NCBI RefSeq assembly: GCF_014196805.1
Contig: NZ_JACIEI010000002.1
Coordinates: 62,001 to 126,000, forward strand
Length of the DNA: 64,000 nt
Source: Sulfitobacter undariae
Lineage (GTDB): Bacteria > Pseudomonadota > Alphaproteobacteria > Rhodobacterales > Rhodobacteraceae
Direction of reading: 5' to 3'
The notes under the pieces were generated by a model that saw nothing but the letters and a program-made list of their open reading frames with translations, did no database searches and had not been told where the DNA came from. This document shows, piece by piece, positions 10,258-19,056 of the stretch; position 1 is the first letter of the stretch, and each line of letters starts with the position of its first letter. The translations under genes were made by a program, and so were the position numbers.

Positions 10258-10272
10258 ATAATCAAAACTTAT
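10258..10272. promoter_or_regulatory. Likely LysR binding site between divergent genes
   Basis: ATAA-TCAAAAC-TTAT is a perfect dyad containing the T-N11-A core of LysR-type operators. It sits between the LysR start (10234) and the ABC ATPase start (10342), nearer to the regulator, as expected for autoregulation together with activation of the operon. Confidence 0.55.
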
Positions 10273-10341
10273 ATCGCGTCACCTGTATCGCACATTCACA
10301 TTCTATACATCCCTCGAATCACAATTTTCTGGGGATGGCAT

Positions 10342-11493
10342 ATGGCCGAAGTATCAATCAAAGGTTTGCATAAGGCCTTTGGCGATGTTCAAATATTGAA
10401 GGGCATTGAGCTCAACATTGCCGATGGTGAATTTGTCTCTCTGGTGGGGCCTTCTGGTTGCGGCAAGTCGACCTTATTGCGCATTATCGCAGGGCTTGAG
10501 GAGGAAAGCGAAGGAAGCATTTCCATCAACAATGAACCTGTTTCAGGCATCCGTGCTTCGGATCGCAACCTGTCGATGGTTTTTCAGTCATACGCCCTAT
10601 ATCCGCACCTAAGCGTAGCAGAGAACATTGCGGTACCATTGCAGATGCGAAACTTGAATGGTTGGCAGCGCCTGCCGTTGGTGGGGCGTTTTATGTCAGG
10701 GGCCAAGGCGCGGACGCAGGAAATCACCGCCGCTGTCATGGAAGCGGCCCAAACCCTCGAGATTGAAGCACTTCTCAAGCGGAAGCCGGGGGAACTTTCT
10801 GGAGGTCAACGTCAGCGTGTTGCGCTTGGCCGCGCTCTCGTACGTAAACCTGCTGCCTTTCTCTTAGATGAGCCGCTCTCGAACCTTGATGCAAAATTGC
10901 GTGTTCACACGCGTACCGAGATTGCCGAACTGCATCGAAAACTAGGCGCTACGTTTATCTATGTGACCCACGATCAGGTAGAAGCAATGACGATGTCTGA
11001 CCGGATTGCGGTCATGATGGGCGGGGAGATCTTACAATGTGCGCCGCCTCAAATTGTATACTCTGACCCTAATGATCTCCGAGTAGCCGAGTTCATCGGC
11101 TCACCCAAAATCAACGTTCTACCTGTTGAGGCTGGCGATGAAGGTCGCTTGTCGTTGATGGGGCGGTCATTGCCACTTTTGGCAGGTAGCCTTCGCGGGC
11201 CGCTTCAAATGGCTCTGCGACCCGAAATGCTGACGCTTTCGATGGTTGATCCTATGTTGAAAGGACGTGTCGTTCATTTGGAACACCTCGGCTCAGAGCT
11301 TTTTGCGCAAATAGTGATTGAAGATTTGGGGGTGAGACTGGTCATCAGGGCAGACCCCGCCAAATATGAAGCGCTGAAACCTGACCTGCATGTCGGTATG
11401 AATTTTGATCCCAATGCTGCTTTGTTTTTTGATGCCAATGGCAAACGTATTCGTCAGGTTGTCCCGGCAAAGCAACTTGCAGAGGCGGTTTGA
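10342..11493 (+). CDS. ABC importer ATPase, UgpC/MalK type
   Basis: This is the nucleotide-binding subunit of a carbohydrate/glycerol-phosphate-type importer, 383 residues. It has Walker A GPSGCGKST (36-44), a Q loop in VFQSYALYPH, signature LSGGQRQRV, Walker B LLDEPLSNLDAK, the switch histidine in VTHDQVEAM, and a C-terminal TOBE/OB regulatory region from about residue 240. Compared with UgpC, about 15 extra residues (NGWQRLPLVGRFMSGA region) lie between the Q loop and the signature. It is the first gene of the operon; the first permease ATG follows its stop after two bases. Confidence 0.93.
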   Translation: MAEVSIKGLHKAFGDVQILKGIELNIADGEFVSLVGPSGCGKSTLLRIIAGLEEESEGSISINNEPVSGIRASDRNLSMVFQSYALYPHLSVAENIAVPLQMRNLNGWQRLPLVGRFMSGAKARTQEITAAVMEAAQTLEIEALLKRKPGELSGGQRQRVALGRALVRKPAAFLLDEPLSNLDAKLRVHTRTEIAELHRKLGATFIYVTHDQVEAMTMSDRIAVMMGGEILQCAPPQIVYSDPNDLRVAEFIGSPKINVLPVEAGDEGRLSLMGRSLPLLAGSLRGPLQMALRPEMLTLSMVDPMLKGRVVHLEHLGSELFAQIVIEDLGVRLVIRADPAKYEALKPDLHVGMNFDPNAALFFDANGKRIRQVVPAKQLAEAV

Positions 11494-11495
11494 AA

Positions 11496-12467
11496 ATGGC
11501 CGTTGTAGAAACTTTGCCCCAAAATCACACCCGCCGCCGTACGCGTTCTCACAAAAGTACTGCTTGGCTTTTAACTGCACCCGCACTGGCCCTAATGGTG
11601 GTGATTTTGCTCGTGCCAGTCCTGAGCGCCTTTGTCCTGAGCTTCACTGATTATTCGCTGGCCGCCCCAGAGGTAAACTGGGTGGGTTTCGATAACTACG
11701 AAAAGCTCTTTACGCGATCCTCCTATGAGAAAATGCTCTGGGCAACCTTCACATACGTTGCTGTTGTCGTCCCGCTTTCGGTGGGCCTTGGCTTGGGGGC
11801 CGCGCTGTTGATTAACTCACTGGCACGCGGGAAAGAAATCTACAAAACTATCTATTTTCTACCAGTGATGGCGACACTTTTGGCCATGGCAATCGTGTGG
11901 GAATTGATGCTGCATCCTACCATCGGGATCGTTAACCGCACATTAGAATTGGGCTGCGGCACTGTGATTGAGAGCCTTTGGCCATGGCTGGCGAATGGCT
12001 GCGCCAATGGGATGCCATTGTGGCTGGGTGACAAAGATTATGCTCTTTGGGTCGTTTGCTTTATCGGCATCTGGCAAGGGTTTGGCTTTAATATGGTCCT
12101 CTACCTTGCAGGGCTAACAGGTGTGCCGCGTGATTTATATAACGCTGCTGAAATGGATGGGGCACGTAGCGCTTGGGAACGCTTTCGCTTGGTGACTTGG
12201 CCGGCTCTCGGACCAACAACCGTTTTCGTGGTCACTATTACTTGCATCCGTTCTTTTCAGGTATTTGACACTGTCGAAGCCCTATTCCCGCAGGGCGGCG
12301 GGCCTTCAAAGTCCGCCTACATGATGATGTTTGCGATCTATGAAAAAGGCATCAAGCAAAATCTCATCGGGATTGGCTCTGCGATCACAATGCTATTCCT
12401 GGTTTTTGTGATGATCATCACCCTCATCCAACGGCGATTGACAGAACGTAAGGTACATTACTCATGA
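11496..12467 (+). CDS. ABC importer permease, UgpA type
   Basis: This is one of the two membrane subunits of the importer, about 323 residues and six helices, with the EAA-type contact loop EMDGARSAWERF that docks on the ATPase. The ATG at 11496 was preferred to the TTG at 11490 because AGAGGCGG lies at a good distance. An expanded loop after the third helix (about residues 150-185) has two cysteines, C154 and C169, and should face the periplasm. UgpA proteins are usually shorter here. Its stop overlaps the start of the next permease by four bases. Confidence 0.92.
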   Translation: MAVVETLPQNHTRRRTRSHKSTAWLLTAPALALMVVILLVPVLSAFVLSFTDYSLAAPEVNWVGFDNYEKLFTRSSYEKMLWATFTYVAVVVPLSVGLGLGAALLINSLARGKEIYKTIYFLPVMATLLAMAIVWELMLHPTIGIVNRTLELGCGTVIESLWPWLANGCANGMPLWLGDKDYALWVVCFIGIWQGFGFNMVLYLAGLTGVPRDLYNAAEMDGARSAWERFRLVTWPALGPTTVFVVTITCIRSFQVFDTVEALFPQGGGPSKSAYMMMFAIYEKGIKQNLIGIGSAITMLFLVFVMIITLIQRRLTERKVHYS

Positions 12468-13432
12468 CACGTATTGGCGAATTTTTCAAACATGCCTTAC
12501 TACTACTTGGGGCGTTCATTGTTATCGTCCCCTTCTACCAAATGGTTAGCTACTCGCTTAAATCTCCTGCCGAAATCGAACGTGGCATTGGCGGGTTTAT
12601 GGGGTCACAAGCCCTGATGATTGATGAGCGCTGTGTCGGTAGCAACACGCCAGACCGTGTAGATGTCGAAGCTGCCCGCACGGATTACCCCAGCCTTAGT
12701 GATAGCGATATCCTCGGGGCCTTGCTTGAAAAAGTGCGCGAGGATTGCAAGGTCCGCCCTGCCATCTTTAACTATAGAAGCGCCTTCAAAGAAGCGCCTT
12801 TAATGCGCTATTTGTTGAACGGGTTGATTGTTACAGGATCAATCTTTTTGTTGCAGGTCATCGTGGCATTACCCGCGGCTTATGCCCTCTCAAAGCTGAA
12901 ATTCTGGGGGCGCGAAACAGTCTTTGGTTTGGTCCTTTTTTGCCTTTTGATCCCTGTTCATGCAATCGCTTTGCCTCTTTATATCGGCCTCGCGAAGTTG
13001 GGCTTGATCAACACATACGCGGCGCTGATCATCCCTTGGACCATTTCGGTTTTCGGCATTTTCTTAATGCGGCAATTCTTCATGACCGTTCCGGACGAAC
13101 TCATCGATGCCGCGCGAATGGACGGGATGGGAGAACTCAACATCGTCTGGCGTGTCATGTTGCCTACGGCTGTGCCGGCGCTGATGGCTTTTGCGATCTT
13201 TAGTGTGGTTGCGCATTGGAACGATTATTTCTGGCCCCGCATGGTCGTTACTGGGGATCGCAGCCTTTTCACTCCGCCGCTTGGGTTGCGTGAATTCAAA
13301 GCTGACATCGACGGAAGCCTTTATGGCCCGATGATGGCCACGGCCACCGTGATAGTGACACCTCTGATCGTCGCTTTCCTACTGGCCCAGAAAAAATTCA
13401 TCGAAGGCATAACGCTAAGCGGCATGAAATAG
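12464..13432 (+). CDS. ABC importer permease, UgpE type, with periplasmic insertion
   Basis: This is the second permease subunit, 322 residues against about 280 for typical UgpE. The extra length is a 60-residue hydrophilic loop between the first two helices (about residues 40-105) with cysteines C57 and C95, predicted to be periplasmic. The EAA loop is AARMDGMGELNIVWRVMLP. The start overlaps the UgpA-type gene by ATGA, so the two are translationally coupled. The binding-protein gene follows after 93 bases. Confidence 0.92.
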   Translation: MTRIGEFFKHALLLLGAFIVIVPFYQMVSYSLKSPAEIERGIGGFMGSQALMIDERCVGSNTPDRVDVEAARTDYPSLSDSDILGALLEKVREDCKVRPAIFNYRSAFKEAPLMRYLLNGLIVTGSIFLLQVIVALPAAYALSKLKFWGRETVFGLVLFCLLIPVHAIALPLYIGLAKLGLINTYAALIIPWTISVFGIFLMRQFFMTVPDELIDAARMDGMGELNIVWRVMLPTAVPALMAFAIFSVVAHWNDYFWPRMVVTGDRSLFTPPLGLREFKADIDGSLYGPMMATATVIVTPLIVAFLLAQKKFIEGITLSGMK

Positions 13433-13450
13433 CCAATTGGCCTTTCCCAA

Positions 13451-13501
13451 TCCGGCATCGCCGGAACAACAGCTCTGGTGTCAATTCACCCTTGCCAGAG
13501 C
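13451..13501 (+). other. Two hairpins in the leader of the binding-protein gene
   Basis: TCCGGC-ATC-GCCGGA (13451-13465) and GCTCTGG/CCAGAGC (13472-13501) stand between the last permease and the binding protein. Such structures often stabilise or define the 5' end of a separate, more abundant binding-protein mRNA. No T-run follows either. Confidence 0.45.
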
Positions 13502-13525
13502 ATTTTGCAAACTGGAGACAGACAA

Positions 13526-14779
13526 ATGATCCGTACCACCCTCGGCGCTGTTGCAATGGCAGCTGTCACGACGCAGATCGCACTGGCCCAAGAGCCCGTC
13601 ACCATCGAATTCGCCTATCCATATGCATCTTCTTTTGATGTGACGTTTGATGCAATAGTCCCGAAATTCAAGGAGCAGTATCCGAACATTGAGGTGAAGT
13701 TCCGCTCTGCATATGAACAATATGAGGATGGCACCAACACGATCCTGCGAGAGTCAATTTCGGGTAACTTGCCTGATGTCACCATGCAGGGCCTGAACCG
13801 TCAGCAGATCCTAGTTGAAAAAGGCATCGCTCGTTCACTCACACCTTTCATCAACAAGGAAGCAAACTTCGAAACCGATGGGTATCATGCTGCAATGCTT
13901 AAGCTGTCGACGTTTGATGGCGAAGTTTATGGCTTGCCTTTCGCGGTGTCTCTGCCCGTTGGATATTACAACATGGATGCACTGGCGCAGGCCGGAGTGA
14001 CGGAAACGCCAAAAACATGGGATGAAATGATTGGCGTATGCAAGAAATTGATCGCAAGCGGGTCTAACAATCCAGTTTACTGGAACTGGGCAATCACGGG
14101 TAATTGGTTCTTGCAGTCCTTGATGTGGACCCAAGGCAAACCTACTGTTGAAAACGACCGCTTGACGTTGGATAGCCCTGAAGCACTCATCGCTCTCAAG
14201 ACGATAAAATCCATCGTTGACGGTTGTGAGATGAAAAACCTGACTCCAGATCAAGCGGTTGCATCATTTTCGGCGGGTGACTTGCCAATGTTCTTCTCGT
14301 CGACTTCTTCAGTGGGGCGGGTTGAACGTGCCAAGAGCGATTTCAACTTCTCCACTGCGGCATTCCCTGGCTTAGTTGGGACGCCCAAAGGTCTCCCCGC
14401 TGGCGGCAATGCTGCAATGCTAACCTCCACATCCGAAGATCCAGAAGTTCTGGCTGCGGCATGGACTTGGCTCACCTTTATTACATCGGGCGAAGGTGCC
14501 GCAGAAGTCGCCAAAACAACAGGCTACATGCCGCCAAACCAAGCCGCCAATGACATCATCTTGGCTGACTTCTATGGCCAGAACCCAAACAAGAGAACAG
14601 CTGTTGATCAATTGCCGCTACTTAGCGACTGGCAAGCGTACCCTGGGGCGAATGGTTTAGCTATCACGCAGGTGATCTATGACAGCCTGGAAATGATCGC
14701 CACCGGTGAGGCCGATGATATGGAAGAGTTGCAAGAAGAGATGGTTGAACAGGTCAACGATCTTTTGCCTGCCAACTAA
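13526..14779 (+). CDS. Periplasmic substrate-binding protein, UgpB-like
   Basis: This is the extracytoplasmic binding protein of the importer, 417 residues, of the extracellular solute-binding protein family 1 (sugar/glycerol-3-phosphate class). A signal peptide is clear: a basic start (MIRTT), a hydrophobic core and an ALAQ cleavage site near residue 22. The ATG at 13526 follows TGGAGACA; an upstream in-frame ATG has no such site. The ligand is not readable from the sequence. The downstream phosphodiesterase and phosphatase suggest a glycerophosphodiester-like compound. Confidence 0.9.
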   Translation: MIRTTLGAVAMAAVTTQIALAQEPVTIEFAYPYASSFDVTFDAIVPKFKEQYPNIEVKFRSAYEQYEDGTNTILRESISGNLPDVTMQGLNRQQILVEKGIARSLTPFINKEANFETDGYHAAMLKLSTFDGEVYGLPFAVSLPVGYYNMDALAQAGVTETPKTWDEMIGVCKKLIASGSNNPVYWNWAITGNWFLQSLMWTQGKPTVENDRLTLDSPEALIALKTIKSIVDGCEMKNLTPDQAVASFSAGDLPMFFSSTSSVGRVERAKSDFNFSTAAFPGLVGTPKGLPAGGNAAMLTSTSEDPEVLAAAWTWLTFITSGEGAAEVAKTTGYMPPNQAANDIILADFYGQNPNKRTAVDQLPLLSDWQAYPGANGLAITQVIYDSLEMIATGEADDMEELQEEMVEQVNDLLPAN

Positions 14780-14788
14780 ACCAACTTT

Positions 14789-14820
14789 GCGCCGAACCCC
14801 GTCAAGGGTTCGGCGCTTTT
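14789..14820 (+). terminator. Terminator-like hairpin inside the transport operon
   Basis: GCGCCGAACCC and GGGTTCGGCGC form a perfect 11-pair stem followed by TTTT, right after the binding-protein stop and 20 bases before the phosphodiesterase. It probably lowers expression of the two downstream enzymes relative to the transporter. Confidence 0.85.
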
Positions 14821-14839
14821 CTCATCAAAGGTTAGAACT

Positions 14840-15706
14840 ATGACAAATCCATTGAAATTCATCAACTTGACAGACACCCATGTAATCGGTGGCGACCGGC
14901 TGTTGTATGGCGCCAATCCCGCGCGTCGTCTTGCCCGCGCAGTGGATAGTATTATTTCAGATCACGCTGACGCGGCTTTCGTTGTTGTGACTGGTGACAT
15001 GACTCATTGGGGCGATGCCGATGCATATGACGCGTTTGCGCGTGAAATCCATCGGTTACCGATGCCAGTGCATCTGATGGTTGGCAACCACGACGATGGT
15101 GTTGCTTTTGCTGCGACTTTCCCTGATGCCCCACGTGATCCGGCAGGATTTGTCCAGTTCACTTTTGACACCCCGCACCACAAAGCCATCTGTATTGATA
15201 CTAAAAAGCAGGGCACTCACGCAGGAGCATATTGTGCTGAACGATTGTCTTGGCTCAAACAGCAGCTTGAGCAATCAGAAGAGCCGGTTTTGTTGTTTAT
15301 GCACCACCCTCCGTTTCCAGTTGGTATCAAGGCGATGGACAACATCATGATGCAAGACGCTGATGTGTTTCATGCAGTGATTGAGCCACATAAACACCGT
15401 ATACAACATCTCTTTTTTGGCCATGTTCATCGCGCCATCTTTGGCAATTGGAGGGGTGTTTCCTTTTCGTGTATGCGCGGGTTGAACCATCAGGTGGCGT
15501 TAGACCTAAATCCGGAAGCCAACAATGTACCAGGTGACCTAGCGCAACCCGCATACGGTGTGGTTCTTCTTTCAGATGACCTTGTGGTTGCACATATGTT
15601 TGAGTTTGCCGAAGCGTCGCCACGGTTTTCGCTTGGTGCGCCTGAAGGCGTGGACAACGTAAGCTACCAACTGAACATGCGACATGAAGGTTTTACAGAT
15701 CTATGA
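14840..15706 (+). CDS. Metallophosphoesterase, GpdQ/class III phosphodiesterase-like
   Basis: The 288-residue cytoplasmic protein has the five blocks of calcineurin-type metallophosphoesterases: TDTHV (D-x-H), GDMTHWG, GNHDD, the paired histidines of FMHHPPF, and GHVHR. It resembles the glycerophosphodiesterase GpdQ of Enterobacter in length and in the MHHPP and GNHDD context. These enzymes use two metal ions to cut phosphodiesters such as glycerophosphoethanolamine or cyclic nucleotides. The gene lies in the importer operon, before a HAD phosphatase that overlaps its stop (ATGA). The likely job is to cut the imported diester to a monoester. The exact substrate is inference. Confidence 0.85.
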   Translation: MTNPLKFINLTDTHVIGGDRLLYGANPARRLARAVDSIISDHADAAFVVVTGDMTHWGDADAYDAFAREIHRLPMPVHLMVGNHDDGVAFAATFPDAPRDPAGFVQFTFDTPHHKAICIDTKKQGTHAGAYCAERLSWLKQQLEQSEEPVLLFMHHPPFPVGIKAMDNIMMQDADVFHAVIEPHKHRIQHLFFGHVHRAIFGNWRGVSFSCMRGLNHQVALDLNPEANNVPGDLAQPAYGVVLLSDDLVVAHMFEFAEASPRFSLGAPEGVDNVSYQLNMRHEGFTDL

Positions 15707-16458
15707 ACGAACCCGAGATTCATTCAGATGTAGGAAGTCGGCAAGATAAAACGCGCGTCCAATCTGCCCAGAAAATTCTGTGCGATATCGATGGGTGCCT
15801 GATTTCGGGCTCCCGCGTTCTGCCCGGCGGGCATGAGTTTGTTAGGCGCTTCGCCGATAAGCTGGTGCTGGTTTCAAACAACTCGACGGACACAAAAGTG
15901 AGCTTGCAAGCGCGTCTGAGTTCCCTTGATTTGAACCTGCATACGGATCAATTTTTTCTGGCAGGGGAGGAGACTTTGGCTTGGTCGGTAGATCATTTTG
16001 GCCCGGGTCCGATGTTTCTTTTGGCCAATTCTCAAATGCAGGCTGCCGCCGCTGCAATAGGTCTTGTCCACTGCGCTGATCAGCCGCGTGCAATAATAAT
16101 TTGCCGTGATACGGAACTAACGCTTGGACGTCTTGAGGCGGCTCTGTTGCATATTGTCAAAGGCTGCCCAGTTATTTTGGCTAATGACGATATCACTCAT
16201 CCTGGTGAAAACGGGCCGGCCATCGAAAGCGGGGCGCTGTTACATCTGCTGGAAAAATGTCATGCTCCCAGTCAGGTTATCCGTATCGGCAAGCCGATGC
16301 CGAGGTTGCTGTTGAGGGCCTTGGGGCAAGTCGATGCAGATCAAGCTGTCATGATCGGTGACAACCCGAAAACAGATGCGTTAGCCGCACGTGCCGCTGG
16401 CATTCATCCCATACTTGTCGGCGCAACAACACAGCGCTGGTTGGAACATTTCTTATGA
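15703..16458 (+). CDS. HAD-superfamily (NagD-like, IIA) phosphatase
   Basis: The 251-residue protein has the HAD motifs in order: DIDGC near residue 28 with the nucleophile and acid aspartates, SNNST (motif II), the lysine of GKP, and MIGDNPKTD (motifs III/IV). A C2-type cap between motifs II and III places it in the NagD/phosphoglycolate-phosphatase branch. It would release phosphate from a small phosphomonoester. It starts inside the stop of the phosphodiesterase, so the two should be made together and act in sequence. The N-terminus carries about 25 extra residues before motif I. Confidence 0.83.
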   Translation: MNEPEIHSDVGSRQDKTRVQSAQKILCDIDGCLISGSRVLPGGHEFVRRFADKLVLVSNNSTDTKVSLQARLSSLDLNLHTDQFFLAGEETLAWSVDHFGPGPMFLLANSQMQAAAAAIGLVHCADQPRAIIICRDTELTLGRLEAALLHIVKGCPVILANDDITHPGENGPAIESGALLHLLEKCHAPSQVIRIGKPMPRLLLRALGQVDADQAVMIGDNPKTDALAARAAGIHPILVGATTQRWLEHFL

Positions 16459-16706
16459 TTGAACGGCCACCAGTTTCTTAGACAGCTTGCAATTTCCGTT
16501 GCTGTTCTCTTTCAAAACAATGAATGGATATTTCCAAAACGGAAGAACTATGCGTCGCCCCACCTGTCTGGCTAGCTAGAGCGTATCTCCTACGACCGCC
16601 AATTCAGTAAATGGCAATGTTGTGAAGAGGACCGTGCCAGATCTAAGGCGCTGAACATGCGTGGCTGCGAAAGCGGATGTTGCAGCAATACTAGGAGCCT
16701 GCCTTA

Positions 16707-17909
16707 TCACCCCGATGCACGCAGTGCGGCGGTTAATGGTAAGCGTGTTGCGGCAAATGCGGGGATCGCGCCGCCCAGAGCTCCAATTGCAAGGCCAAGC
16801 AGGCCGGCGTTCAGCATGACATCGCCTGTGACCGAAAGTTGAAATCCAATGCTGGCATTGTTGGCGCCCACGGTGCTGGCCTGCCAGCCGTTGAAGCCCA
16901 GCCATGAGGCTAGAATGCCGAGTACGGCACCGATACAAGCCAGTGCGATGGCCTCAAACCAAGTTGCCAGACAGGCCGACAGACGGCTAAATCCAAGTGC
17001 GCGAAGGGTGGCTATCTCGACGGTTCGGTCGGCAACTGAACTCATCATGGTGTTCAACGCCCCCGCCGTCGCGCCAATGGCCATAAGCAGTGCAAGCGGC
17101 CAACCGAAAAGCTGAATAATATCCGCTGTGCGCCCCGCCTGAGCGGCGTAAAGATTAGCCTCTGAGACGGCCAGCAGGCGTGTTTGCGAGATGTTTTGGA
17201 GCTGAACATTGAGAGAAGAAAGGCTTGATGCATCGTGCAAACGCAAGCGCAGGCTTTGAACTTGGCCTTGGCGATCAAAGGCGGCGCGTGTGGTCTCAAG
17301 ATCGGCCCAAATCTCGGATTCAAATGCACTTCCATTGGATGCGAAATGTCCAACGACAGTCCAATCTAACGCCCCCAGTCGTACCGTTTCACCGATTTCG
17401 AACCCGGGAAAGTCCGCTGCAATGCGCGCACCGACCACAATTTCACGGGCACTAGGGCGAAAAAGACGCCCGTCGGAAAGGGTAACGCCGTCGCGGATCA
17501 AAGGCCCGCTTGCATCCATACCGCGCAGTGCCAATGTTCGCGGCAGCGTGTCTGCTTCAGGGGTGAAACCGATCGTGACAATGATCTCGCGCGATGCAAT
17601 CAGGCTGCCTGCCGCATCACGTGTCACGCCGAAATCACCGCTCATGGCTTGCAGATTTCGGATTGCATCCGCTGGAATATCCGAACCCATTTCTTGATTG
17701 GTCCCGCCGCCCAGAACGACGGCGATATCTGACGAACCTGCCCCTTCAAGAGCTTGCTCAAACCCTTTGCTCATGGCCAAAAAGCCAGCAAGTACCGCGA
17801 CGACCAGTGCCACTGACAGGACCATTGACGTTGAAATCGCAAGGCGACGTGGCAGGCTGAACAGGTTTGCACGCGACATGATGAAGGTCTGTTTGATGTG
17901 ATTTGACAT
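16707..17909 (-). CDS. FtsX-type ABC permease (second permease of MacAB-like exporter)
   Basis: This is an inner-membrane permease of the MacB/FtsX class, 400 residues, with one N-terminal helix, a large periplasmic domain of about 220 residues and three C-terminal helices. The cytoplasmic segment EIATLRALGFSR is the typical coupling motif. It lies last in the operon, four bases after the partner permease, and both need the separate ATPase at 19056. Such systems move lipids, lipoproteins or peptides from the periplasmic side, or drive efflux with an adaptor. The cargo is unknown. Confidence 0.87.
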   Translation of the reverse strand: MSNHIKQTFIMSRANLFSLPRRLAISTSMVLSVALVVAVLAGFLAMSKGFEQALEGAGSSDIAVVLGGGTNQEMGSDIPADAIRNLQAMSGDFGVTRDAAGSLIASREIIVTIGFTPEADTLPRTLALRGMDASGPLIRDGVTLSDGRLFRPSAREIVVGARIAADFPGFEIGETVRLGALDWTVVGHFASNGSAFESEIWADLETTRAAFDRQGQVQSLRLRLHDASSLSSLNVQLQNISQTRLLAVSEANLYAAQAGRTADIIQLFGWPLALLMAIGATAGALNTMMSSVADRTVEIATLRALGFSRLSACLATWFEAIALACIGAVLGILASWLGFNGWQASTVGANNASIGFQLSVTGDVMLNAGLLGLAIGALGGAIPAFAATRLPLTAALRASG

Positions 17910-17913
17910 GATA

Positions 17914-19056
17914 TTACCTTGTTCTAAAAGCAGAAACGATGGGTGTACGCATTGCGTTGAATGCAGGCAAAGCGCCGGTTGCTATTCCCAGAATGAAAAT
18001 GATGGCGGAGGCTTTGGCGATAATCATTGGCGTCAGCGTCAGGCCAATTGCAGGTCCTGCAAGCACCGTGGCTAGTTTGGTTAACGCCAGCCCTACGCCG
18101 CCACCGACGATAAACACCAATAGCGTTTCAGCCAGCACCAGCATCATGATCCGCCGCCGCGAGACCCCAAGTGTTTTCAATACACCGATCTCAAACCGTC
18201 GTTCGCGGACCGCGAAAATCATCGTGTTGATGATGATCATCAACAGCGTGACAAAGGCCGCACCAGTCACGAGGTTTACGATCATCCCGACATCCGCATA
18301 TTGCCGCATAAAGGCTTCGAGAAACTGTTTTTCCGACTGGGTGCGTGTTGGCGTGGCTGAATTCGCAAAGAGCGCGTCAATCTGCACGGCGAGTTCACTG
18401 GGACTGACGCCCGCACGGGGACGCAGAATAAACGCGCTGACTGTATCTTGTGCCAAGGCCCTGCTGGCATTGACATAATCATAATGTGCGATTGCGAAAT
18501 AGGTATCTGTACTGGTGCTTTCACCCTCAAATATGCCTGCTATTTCAAAACGCCAGTTTCGGATGCCGTCTTGTTTGGCGATCTGAAAAGACGTCACGGT
18601 AATACGCTGGCCAACAATCCATCCATTGGCATTGGCAAGCGCTCGCCCAACCAATAACCGGTCGCGTGCCCCGCCAAGTGCCTCGATCAAAACTGGCGTC
18701 AGGCCAAGCTGTGGGCCAGTGACGGCCATGAGCCTCGCGGGATCAGTCGCGCTGACTGAAACGACGTTGTTTTCTGTTTCAACAAAACCACGCAGACGGG
18801 TCATATATCCGACAGTCTCGACATCCGGTTGCGACGTGATCCGTCCCAGATAGGCAATCGGCAACGGTTGGGATTGGCCTGCCACGCTTGTGACCCCAAG
18901 GACATCCTCGCTGGCGGCAGACGATCCTTGTGATCCAGCGACAAAACTCGCTGTCAGCCCATAAATGAGAAATGCCACCGCAACGCAGATGATCAAAAGC
19001 ACAGTGCGGAGTGGCTTTCTCCACATATTTTTTCTTGCCAGTTTGGAAAATGTCAT
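17914..19056 (-). CDS. FtsX-type ABC permease (first permease of MacAB-like exporter)
   Basis: This 380-residue permease has the same plan as its neighbour: helix, periplasmic MacB-type domain, and three C-terminal helices with the coupling segment EIGVLKTLGVSRRRI. The ATG at 19056 overlaps the stop of the ATPase (TGATG); a GTG lies one codon upstream. With the second permease it would make a heterodimeric channel, whereas MacB itself is a homodimer fused to its ATPase. Confidence 0.87.
   Translation of the reverse strand: MTFSKLARKNMWRKPLRTVLLIICVAVAFLIYGLTASFVAGSQGSSAASEDVLGVTSVAGQSQPLPIAYLGRITSQPDVETVGYMTRLRGFVETENNVVSVSATDPARLMAVTGPQLGLTPVLIEALGGARDRLLVGRALANANGWIVGQRITVTSFQIAKQDGIRNWRFEIAGIFEGESTSTDTYFAIAHYDYVNASRALAQDTVSAFILRPRAGVSPSELAVQIDALFANSATPTRTQSEKQFLEAFMRQYADVGMIVNLVTGAAFVTLLMIIINTMIFAVRERRFEIGVLKTLGVSRRRIMMLVLAETLLVFIVGGGVGLALTKLATVLAGPAIGLTLTPMIIAKASAIIFILGIATGALPAFNAMRTPIVSAFRTR

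Noticed and set aside
8873-16706. Genomic island inserted at tRNA-Trp
   Set aside because: No repeat of the tRNA 3' end, integrase or mobility gene was found, so only the unusual context is reported.
16459-16706. Possible insertion-sequence end after the HAD gene (GGCCACCAGTTTCTTAGACA)
   Set aside because: It recalls ends of IS3-type elements, but no matching inverted end, target duplication or transposase remnant was seen.
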